Source of the DNA: Candidatus Pelagibacterales bacterium
GTDB lineage: Bacteria; Pseudomonadota; Alphaproteobacteria; TMED109
Direction of reading: 5' to 3'
DNA: 31,472 nucleotides
Assembly: GCA_002732015.1 (NCBI GenBank)
Contig: PCCU01000027.1
Location: 11,875 to 43,346, forward strand
Shown: positions 25,465 through 31,472 of the stretch, one piece after another
How positions within the stretch are numbered: the stretch's first letter is position 1
Layout: each line of letters starts with the position of its first letter
Made by a program: the position numbers and the translations under genes
The notes under the pieces: model-generated
Seen by the model: the letters and a program-made list of their open reading frames with translations, nothing else
What the model was told of the DNA's origin: nothing
Databases searched by the model: none

Positions 25465-26691
25465 TTATTTCTTAGAATAATAGTTGTTAGTATTTTGAAA
25501 ATTATCTAGTCTTGTTAAAATAATTTCAGCACCTGGCAAAAATGATCCTGAGATTATTAACATATTATCTATGTAACCTTCAACTTTAACTTCGGCTCTT
25601 ACTGCATTATTTCCATTTAAAAAATATACATACTTTTCCTCATAAACGGTATCTTCTGGAACCTGAATCGCATCATAAATAATATTGCCTTCAAACAATA
25701 CTTCTATAAATACGCCTGGTCTAATAGGATCATTTTCACTAATATCATCTAGCTTAGCATACATATTTAGGCCGGCCATTTCTTCACTTATCACGCTATC
25801 AATCCTAGTTATTTCAGCCTCATAAATTTTTTTAAATTTAGATTTATCCCATCTAATTTTTATTTTTTTTCCAATTAGTTCTTTATTAGTTCCTAATTCT
25901 GTAAATTTGGTTTCACCTACAAAAAACTTTGCTTCTAATTCAGAAGTGTTTACTAGTTTTCCAATAGATTCACCTGATTTTATTTCACTTCCAATATCAA
26001 TTGAGTTATTAGTTACCTTTCCCGCAAATGGTGCTTTGTACTCAGTAAAAGATAGGTTTTTTTTTGCTACTCTTAAAGAAGCTTCTGCTTTTTTTAAGTT
26101 AACTTTAATAGCATTAATTTTATAATTATCTTTTGAAAATTGTGTTTTAGCTTTTGATACTTTTAAAGCGGCATCATCTAAAGCTTTTTGAGAAACTGTA
26201 TTTCCAAACAATTTTTTTTTTCTTTCATAATCTTCTTCTGCTATCTTTAGTTGCTTAGTAGATTCTGTTAAGATTAAATTTGTCTTATCTAGTTCAATTT
26301 TTAATTCATCAAATAAGGCTTTTTTACTTACTAGCTCTTGCTCAAATTCAAATGGATCTATTTTTAACAATACTTCATTTTTTTGTATCTCATCAGAATT
26401 AAATAATTTTTTTGATACAAATATTATTTTTCCACTCAATCTAGAAACTATATTTATTTCATTTTTACCAATTACTCTCCCATAAAATAATAGCTGTGGT
26501 CTAATTTCTTTTGGATAAATGACTTCGGTAATTACAGGTATTTTTTTTTGTTCTTCTACTAGATTAATTGCTTCTTTTTGAAATAGTTTTAATACTAATA
26601 ATAGGAAAAATAATGTTAGAAATACAAAAAAAGGGTATACATAATATTTATATTTAGCTAAATAATATTTATAGTTTATTAACATACTCAT
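25465..26691 (-). CDS. RND efflux periplasmic adaptor (membrane fusion protein)
   Basis: A 408-residue HlyD/AcrA-type adaptor. A single N-terminal membrane helix spans about residues 17-36. It is followed by the barrel-sandwich start GRVIGKNEINIVSRLSGKI, a long alpha-helical hairpin rich in K/E (about 110-215), the return strand 'FTEYKAPFAGKVTNNSIDIG', then beta-barrel and membrane-proximal domains. It is anchored by the helix rather than by a lipobox. It links the RND pump to an outer-membrane channel. Its start overlaps the end of plsC by 23 bases. ATGs at 26691 and 26685 are two codons apart, so either may be used. Confidence 0.9.
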   Translation of the reverse strand: MSMLINYKYYLAKYKYYVYPFFVFLTLFFLLLVLKLFQKEAINLVEEQKKIPVITEVIYPKEIRPQLLFYGRVIGKNEINIVSRLSGKIIFVSKKLFNSDEIQKNEVLLKIDPFEFEQELVSKKALFDELKIELDKTNLILTESTKQLKIAEEDYERKKKLFGNTVSQKALDDAALKVSKAKTQFSKDNYKINAIKVNLKKAEASLRVAKKNLSFTEYKAPFAGKVTNNSIDIGSEIKSGESIGKLVNTSELEAKFFVGETKFTELGTNKELIGKKIKIRWDKSKFKKIYEAEITRIDSVISEEMAGLNMYAKLDDISENDPIRPGVFIEVLFEGNIIYDAIQVPEDTVYEEKYVYFLNGNNAVRAEVKVEGYIDNMLIISGSFLPGAEIILTRLDNFQNTNNYYSKK

Positions 26692-27373
26692 TATTTTCTA
26701 TTTCTAAATTATTTTTAAGTTTAGCAAGGAATTCTTTTTTTCTTTCTTCAAACTTTATAGGAGCAAGAGCTTTTACTCTTATAGGTTTATTTTTTTTAAT
26801 AAAAGTATTTTTAGGCCATACTTGGTTTGAACTAATATATATTGGATAAACCAAACAGTTACAAAACTTTTGAATAGCATAAATTCCCGGCTTCATTTCA
26901 CCTATTTTATTTTCTATTTGCCTAGTGCCTTCTGGAAAAATAATTACTTTATAATTTTTATTCAAATAACTATAAACCTTTTCAGAAATATTTTTTACAG
27001 ACTTTATTCTTTCTTTTCTGTTGACAAAGATATTACCTAACCTTAAGGCATACCATCCATAAATAGGAACAAACATTAACTCTTTTTTAATCACATAAAT
27101 TACTTTATCAAACTCTTTTAAAAAAAATATAGTATCAAAAACTGACTGATGGTTTGCAGCTATTAGATAACCTTTTTTATCAAATATATACTTATTTTGA
27201 TATATAATTTTAACTCCAATTATTTTTTCTAAAGAAAACATCACTATAAATGCCCAAAACTTTACCGTCTTCCTTGTAAGCCTCTCTGAAATTAGAAAAG
27301 GTAGAAAAAGAATTCCAAAGAGAAAAATTGAAAAGTAAAATACACAATTAAATAAAATAGACTTGATTAGCAT
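26669..27373 (-). CDS. plsC: 1-acyl-sn-glycerol-3-phosphate acyltransferase
   Basis: A 234-residue membrane-associated acyltransferase that adds the second acyl chain in phosphatidic acid synthesis. The catalytic HX4D motif is NHQSVFD, and FPEGTRQ is the substrate-binding motif III. PIYIS matches motif IV. An N-terminal hydrophobic helix (about residues 8-28) and a second one anchor it to the inner membrane. It lies 4 bases downstream of the YdcF-like gene, an arrangement seen in many Alphaproteobacteria. It could be one of several acyltransferases in the genome. Confidence 0.9.
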   Translation of the reverse strand: MLIKSILFNCVFYFSIFLFGILFLPFLISERLTRKTVKFWAFIVMFSLEKIIGVKIIYQNKYIFDKKGYLIAANHQSVFDTIFFLKEFDKVIYVIKKELMFVPIYGWYALRLGNIFVNRKERIKSVKNISEKVYSYLNKNYKVIIFPEGTRQIENKIGEMKPGIYAIQKFCNCLVYPIYISSNQVWPKNTFIKKNKPIRVKALAPIKFEERKKEFLAKLKNNLEIENNEYVNKL

Positions 27374-27377
27374 GTTA

Positions 27378-27941
27378 TTATAATACCAGATGACAAAATA
27401 AATACTTTAAATACTCTTCTGATAAAAATAACAACGACTTAAAATTCTCAGATATATTTTTTCTAATATTGATATCACTTTTTACCGGATCGGGAAAAAA
27501 ATTTAGACTTTCAGACTTTTTAGAAAGTATAAGCATACTCCTAGGCATATGATAGTCAGAAGTAATTATTCTAATATTAGTGATGCTATTTTTTCTAGAC
27601 CACTTAATTATTTCTTCAGCATTGTCTATGGTAGTTTCTGACTTTCTATCTATAAATACCTTATTACTATTTAAAATATCTTTAGGGACAACTTCTATGA
27701 TTTTGATACTTTTATCTACTCCTGAAATAATTAGATAATTATTAGGACTTGCTTTAAATAGTTCTATGCCCTTATCTATACGGCCCTTGCCACCAGTCAA
27801 TACTGCTATGCCTTCAACTAATATCTTATTATAGGATTTATAATTTTTGATATCATTATAAAATTTTATAAAACCAATAATAAAAAATAGAATAAGAACG
27901 GTTAATATTAAAAAAAATAATAATCTTAATCGCAATTTCAC
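27378..27941 (-). CDS. YdcF-like DUF218 membrane protein
   Basis: A 187-residue protein with one N-terminal membrane helix (about residues 7-26) and a periplasmic DUF218 domain. Motifs are AVLTGGKGRIDKGIELF, IDRKSETTIDNAEEI and TSDYHMPRSMLI, matching the family pattern of a glycine-rich loop with Arg, a Glu/Thr/Asn element, and a D-Y-H-x-x-R end. Relatives include SanA, involved in envelope barrier function, and ElyC, linked to envelope lipid carrier metabolism. The exact reaction is unknown. It overlaps ftsX by 4 bases. Confidence 0.85.
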   Translation of the reverse strand: MKLRLRLLFFLILTVLILFFIIGFIKFYNDIKNYKSYNKILVEGIAVLTGGKGRIDKGIELFKASPNNYLIISGVDKSIKIIEVVPKDILNSNKVFIDRKSETTIDNAEEIIKWSRKNSITNIRIITSDYHMPRSMLILSKKSESLNFFPDPVKSDINIRKNISENFKSLLFLSEEYLKYLFCHLVL

Positions 27942-28738
27942 AATACCTTTCTAGTTTGAATTTTTAAAAAATATCCTAAATTAAGGGTACAAATTATATT
28001 TTGTATAAAGATAGAAATTATTATTGTACCAATATTATTTATAAATAAAAAAGATAGTATTTTATATTTAGCTTCTAATGAATAAATTAAAAAATATCCA
28101 GATAAAACTCCTAAAAGCTGAAATAAAAAAAATCCCATACTAATATTAAAAATTATGTCTCTGTCTTTAGCTCCGCAAATTCTAGATTTAAATATAAAAT
28201 CTTTTATTTTTTTTATATAATTTATTTGTAAGATTGATAAGAGAATAAAAAAAAATATTAGAGAAGTAGCTACAGATATAAAACTTACTAGTATAGAGTT
28301 TATATCCTTTGTATTTTTTTTTAGTATCTCTGCTCCCATAATTATCTCTTGTATGTTTTTATTTTCCTGTTTTATGTCTAAATATTTGTTTTTATTTATT
28401 ATTATTTCAAAAGCTTCTGGTATTAAATCTTCTTCTAAGATTTCTGGATCTATTTTTTTATAAAGCTTATCTAAAATAACTTTTTTTTCTATTTTTCTTA
28501 CCGACATAATTCTATCGTTTACACTTAATCTAGAAAAAATTAAATCTTTACTTTCTTCATAAGCTTCACCTGTAATGGGTATCAGCAAAGTATAAGTTGG
28601 TTTGTTGTTAAAAAAAAATAAGTTATTAAAATTTGGTAGATTCATAGCAAATATTAGAGCAAATAAAAAATTAAAGAAATAGTGGCTTGTATAATCTATT
28701 TTATCCGCTGGAAAAAATTTTATAATAATGTATCTCAT
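27938..28738 (-). CDS. ftsX: FtsX-like cell-division ABC permease
   Basis: A 266-residue membrane protein with the FtsX layout: TM1 near residues 19-37, a periplasmic domain to about residue 145, then three more helices (about 147-170, 200-225 and 235-258). The periplasmic part includes LIPEAFEI, the counterpart of the 'LPxPxxxEV' element of FtsX. In other bacteria FtsEX activates peptidoglycan hydrolases at the septum. It is somewhat shorter than typical FtsX and has a short cytoplasmic N-terminus. It overlaps ftsE by 4 bases, so they are made as a pair. Confidence 0.82.
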   Translation of the reverse strand: MRYIIIKFFPADKIDYTSHYFFNFLFALIFAMNLPNFNNLFFFNNKPTYTLLIPITGEAYEESKDLIFSRLSVNDRIMSVRKIEKKVILDKLYKKIDPEILEEDLIPEAFEIIINKNKYLDIKQENKNIQEIIMGAEILKKNTKDINSILVSFISVATSLIFFFILLSILQINYIKKIKDFIFKSRICGAKDRDIIFNISMGFFLFQLLGVLSGYFLIYSLEAKYKILSFLFINNIGTIIISIFIQNIICTLNLGYFLKIQTRKVL

Positions 28739-29391
28739 AATTTCACTAAACTATGGTTTTTAATTTCATAACTTTCATTATATTCTAAAATGCTATTATT
28801 AACATTAGAACTAAAAATAATTATGGTTGTCCCAATTTTTTTTAACGCAAGCAATAAGTATGAAATTTTTTTTTGTACCTCTATATCTAAATTAATAAAA
28901 AAATTATCTAATAATAATATTCTTGGTCTAGTGATTATTGCTGCAGCAAACTGTACAATTTTTTTTTCATATTGACTTAAATTTATAATATTCTTACCTA
29001 AGATTTTATCAATTTTTAACCAAGTGACAAGCTCTTCTACTGCTGTTTCTATTTCAACTGCTCTTTTATTTACTGAAATTAATGGCAATATTATATTTTC
29101 TTTAACCCCTAAGTTGTAAATTAAATCAATTTTTTCATTTACTAAACTTATTTCATTATGAAGTTTTGCAATCTCATTTCTATTTAACTTATTAGTATTT
29201 TTTCCTAGTATGTGTATATTTCCTACAGCTGCTTTTTCTTGAAGGCCAAGGACCTTACTTAATCTAGTTTTTCCAGATGCAGGTTCACCTATAATCGAGA
29301 CTAAAAACCCAGAGGGAATAAAAATGTTAATATTTGCTATTAATAATTTATTATTTTCAATATTTATAGATAGATTTTCTAGTCTTATCAA
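28735..29391 (-). CDS. ftsE: FtsE-like ABC protein with degenerate ATPase motifs
   Basis: A 218-residue ABC-type protein, normal length for FtsE. Walker A is still recognisable (GEPASGKT, 35-42). The other motifs are altered: the signature LSGGE is LSQYE (138-142), the Walker B end DEP is DNF so the catalytic glutamate is N163, the Q-loop region reads LVNEKID, and the switch histidine region reads FSSNVN instead of THD. It may bind nucleotide but is unlikely to hydrolyse it normally. The start is a TTG at 29391 with AAAGGG eight bases upstream, a good ribosome-binding site. The gene is intact and coupled to ftsX, so it does not look like a decaying pseudogene. Confidence 0.8.
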   Translation of the reverse strand: MIRLENLSINIENNKLLIANINIFIPSGFLVSIIGEPASGKTRLSKVLGLQEKAAVGNIHILGKNTNKLNRNEIAKLHNEISLVNEKIDLIYNLGVKENIILPLISVNKRAVEIETAVEELVTWLKIDKILGKNIINLSQYEKKIVQFAAAIITRPRILLLDNFFINLDIEVQKKISYLLLALKKIGTTIIIFSSNVNNSILEYNESYEIKNHSLVKL

Positions 29392-29462
29392 TTTATTTAC
29401 CCTTTAGTAGTTATTTGTTATATTTTAATTCAAATTAATAAAGAAGTTAATTACTAATAATT
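29392..29462. promoter_or_regulatory. Divergent promoter region, ftsE / zinc-ribbon gene
   Basis: A 71-base A+T-rich gap between two divergent genes. It carries the ftsE ribosome-binding site (AAAGGG on the minus strand). TATATTTTAA near 29421-29430 could serve as a -10 box, but I see no reliable -35 in either direction. The zinc-ribbon gene has no clear Shine-Dalgarno. Confidence 0.35.
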
Positions 29463-29771
29463 ATGATAATTGAATGTCCTAAATGTAAATCAACTTTTAA
29501 AGTTGCTCAAAATATAGAAACAAAAAATTTTTCAAATTTTAAGTGTAGTATTTGTGAGCATGTTTGGAAAATCAAATTGACACAACAAGAATCTAATTTA
29601 GGCTTAAAGAATAAGACAGGAGGTAATTTTTCATATGTAATTATACTTAACTTAGTTATTTTTCTTATGGGAATTATAGCCTTGGTGCTTTTTAAAGATA
29701 AGCTTATTTATTCTAATATTTTTTGGACGGAATTTTATGAATTTTTTTTGAACTTAATACCAATCAAGTAA
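29463..29771 (+). CDS. MJ0042-type zinc-ribbon membrane protein
   Basis: A 102-residue protein with an N-terminal zinc ribbon: CPKC (C5, C8) and CSIC (C28, C31), the second pair followed by EHVWKI as in MJ0042/zinc_ribbon_5 domains. A single membrane helix spans about residues 57-77, leaving a short hydrophobic-rich tail. Proteins of this type are commonly encoded divergently from ftsE in Alphaproteobacteria. Function is unknown. Many family members have a longer C-terminal domain, so this one is short. Its last 18 bases overlap the convergent DUF4175 gene. Confidence 0.82.
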   Translation: MIIECPKCKSTFKVAQNIETKNFSNFKCSICEHVWKIKLTQQESNLGLKNKTGGNFSYVIILNLVIFLMGIIALVLFKDKLIYSNIFWTEFYEFFLNLIPIK

Positions 29772-31472
29772 ATTTTTAATATACCTTTTATCTTTCGAAC
29801 TTCTCTCCTTCTCATTATATCTTCCATACAATTCTTTAGCTATCTTTTGAGCTTTTTGAACTCTAATATTTTCTGGTATTTCTAAATTTCCTCCTGAAGA
29901 AGTTCCTTGATATTCTGGAGAGTCAATAGGGTTAATATAATTATGTTCATTTCTATTTGCCCAGTCTTCTCTATCGCTTTCAGGAGTATTTTGAGCTAAA
30001 TTATTGTTGAATCTCATTTTATTCATAGCCCTTTGTAACATTTCTGCAGCTCTACCTTGAGCATTTGAAGCTTGGTCTGGTCTACCATTTTCCAATTCTC
30101 TTGTTGCTTGTCTCATAGCTCTATCAGCTCGTCCTAACTCTTGAGGAATTTCATTTTCAGACTCTCCTATATCTCTCATTATATTCCCTAATGTATTTCT
30201 TAAATTTTCTTGTTTTTCTTTTGATGTTCTACCTCCACTGCCTTCAGAGCTTTGCTTAAATTTTCCTCTATTAGCTGCCTCATTAAATGATTCTTCCATG
30301 ATCATTTCTTGCTCATTAAGGAGTTCTGAAAGCTTATTTATAAAATCCTTCTTTTTTTTCTCTTTCAAAAGATCCTCTTTATCCGGTCTGTTCGGATTTT
30401 TTATAGACTCGGAAAGCTGTTTTAACTCTTGGATCATTTGGTCAAGGTTTTCTTTGCTTCCTGTCCTCAATAGATCTTGTAAAGAGTTTGTTGCTTTTTC
30501 AATCTGATTTTTAATATTTTTATTATTTTCATTATCATTCATTGAGTTTTGTCCTTCTTCATTATTTAAATCAAGTAGGCTCTCTAGAGATTCTTTGTAC
30601 TTCTCTACATTTGTGCTTATTTTATCTGATTCTCTTTGTTTAATGCTATCAAATAGATTCTGTTCAATTTGTTCCAAACTATTTTTAGAAGCAACCACTG
30701 TGCCTTCTTCAATAGAGACGGCTAAGTCCCATAGATTTTTGTAAAGAGAATGATTATAAGATAAAGGCAATGAATTAATTTTTTCAAAGTCTAAAACAAC
30801 TAATTCATATTTTTTCTTTACCAAGCTGTTGTTTAAATATTCTTTCTTTTCAAAAATTGTCTTATGTATATTTTGCTTGCCTTCTTCTAGAGATATTTTT
30901 CTTTTTGCTAAACTAGCTCGAGTATTATAAATTAACTTAGCGCTTTTTGCATAGAAAGTTTTTTCTGGCAAAGCTATGTCAAACTCAACCATCCCTTTCT
31001 GGTTTAAATCATCAAAAACTGAAATTTCTATCTTCGAATTATTTCCTGCCCATAAGTGACCTGATAAATTCTCATAAAAAAAACTTTTTACTTTATCCCT
31101 TGAATTCTCACTTGATACTGAAAGTTCATATAATAGATTATTATCTTTAAAGTGTTGATATTCCTTAGGCTTTGCAAACCTAACAATGGCTCTTTTTACT
31201 CTGTAATCGTCCATGGAAGAAGTGGTAAACTTAATACTTACTCCATTTACTATTTCTGGTTTTGATATAAAGTTAATTTGTGGAGGAAAATCTTTTATCA
31301 CGTCTAAATAAAAGTTTAAATTTAATTTTCCAGAAACTAAAATTTTTATATTTTGTTTTTTTGAAATTTTATATTTGATGTCTATTTTTTGACTTTTTAT
31401 ATCCTTATCGTACTCCTTGCTATCACCTATGTTCACCTTAATATTTTTATCATCCAAACCTACTGTTTGTAT
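29754..31472 (-). CDS. TIGR02302/DUF4175 family protein, C-terminal part (5' end outside window)
   Basis: The frame is open from the stop at 29754 to the window edge, giving at least 572 residues. A TTG at 31457 exists, but the reading frame continues above it, so the true start lies beyond the window. Family members are around 800-900 residues and begin with membrane helices, which are missing here. The visible part has a beta-rich domain, then a long K/E/N-rich helical region with probable coiled coil (about residues 280-420). It ends with the family features MRQATRELENGRPDQA and RVQKAQKIAKEL...YIKNLLDWY. Its function is unknown. It is a large alphaproteobacterial envelope protein family. 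Confidence 0.83.
   Translation of the reverse strand: MQTVGLDDKNIKVNIGDSKEYDKDIKSQKIDIKYKISKKQNIKILVSGKLNLNFYLDVIKDFPPQINFISKPEIVNGVSIKFTTSSMDDYRVKRAIVRFAKPKEYQHFKDNNLLYELSVSSENSRDKVKSFFYENLSGHLWAGNNSKIEISVFDDLNQKGMVEFDIALPEKTFYAKSAKLIYNTRASLAKRKISLEEGKQNIHKTIFEKKEYLNNSLVKKKYELVVLDFEKINSLPLSYNHSLYKNLWDLAVSIEEGTVVASKNSLEQIEQNLFDSIKQRESDKISTNVEKYKESLESLLDLNNEEGQNSMNDNENNKNIKNQIEKATNSLQDLLRTGSKENLDQMIQELKQLSESIKNPNRPDKEDLLKEKKKKDFINKLSELLNEQEMIMEESFNEAANRGKFKQSSEGSGGRTSKEKQENLRNTLGNIMRDIGESENEIPQELGRADRAMRQATRELENGRPDQASNAQGRAAEMLQRAMNKMRFNNNLAQNTPESDREDWANRNEHNYINPIDSPEYQGTSSGGNLEIPENIRVQKAQKIAKELYGRYNEKERSSKDKRYIKNLLDWY

Noticed and set aside
1..31472. tRNA, rRNA, riboswitch, CRISPR array or mobile element
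   Set aside because: Intergenic spaces are all shorter than about 80 bases, with no cloverleaf-like GC-richer segment, no regularly spaced repeats, and no transposase or integrase among the reading frames.

Overview
The window is very AT-rich DNA (roughly 70% A+T or more by eye). It is packed with genes: no stretch above about 80 bases lacks one, and most neighbours overlap or sit within 25 bases of each other. The order zinc-ribbon protein / ftsE / ftsX / YdcF-like / plsC, next to a TIGR02302 (DUF4175) protein, is an alphaproteobacterial arrangement. Low GC, compactness and the gene content suggest a streamlined, free-living, probably marine alphaproteobacterium. This placement is an inference from content, not from a marker phylogeny. 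I found no rRNA, tRNA, CRISPR array, insertion sequence or phage gene.

Layout. (1) 1-1392, plus strand: the tail of a possible upstream gene, an A:T-only terminator-like hairpin, and a sodium/dicarboxylate-type (glutamate/aspartate) symporter. (2) 1382-3194, minus: a mercaptopyruvate-type sulfurtransferase and a cysteine synthase. (3) 3187-6927, minus: a four-gene set matching the PQQ-dehydrogenase-associated ABC system (PedA1A2BC of Pseudomonas putida), which is linked to rare-earth-element supply. No PQQ dehydrogenase is present. (4) 6920-9397, minus: a second, importer-type ABC transporter (NitT/TauT/SsuABC class) fused to the first by overlapping genes. (5) 9459-20860, minus: a surface-polysaccharide region with two asparagine-synthetase-like amidotransferases, two GT4 and one GT2 glycosyltransferases, and a WbpB/WbpD/WbpE-like trio for a diacetamido sugar. 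The translation factor gene lepA sits inside this region. (6) 20945-22390, plus: trkH, a potassium transporter subunit. (7) 22341-29391, minus: an envelope operon with an RND pump, its adaptor, plsC, a YdcF-like protein, ftsX and ftsE. The FtsE copy has lost most ATPase motifs. (8) 29463-29771, plus: a zinc-ribbon membrane protein. (9) 29754-31472, minus: the C-terminal part of a TIGR02302/DUF4175 protein that runs off the window.

From 20860 down to 1382 every gene is on the minus strand with almost no gaps, so regions 2-5 could be read as one or a few very long transcripts. Convergent genes overlap tail to tail at three points (11, 50 and 18 bases). The best leads are the ATPase-degenerate FtsE, the paired ABC systems without their dehydrogenase, a glycosyltransferase whose conserved N-terminus lies upstream of any ATG/GTG/TTG start, and the amidated amino-sugar pathway with lepA embedded in it.
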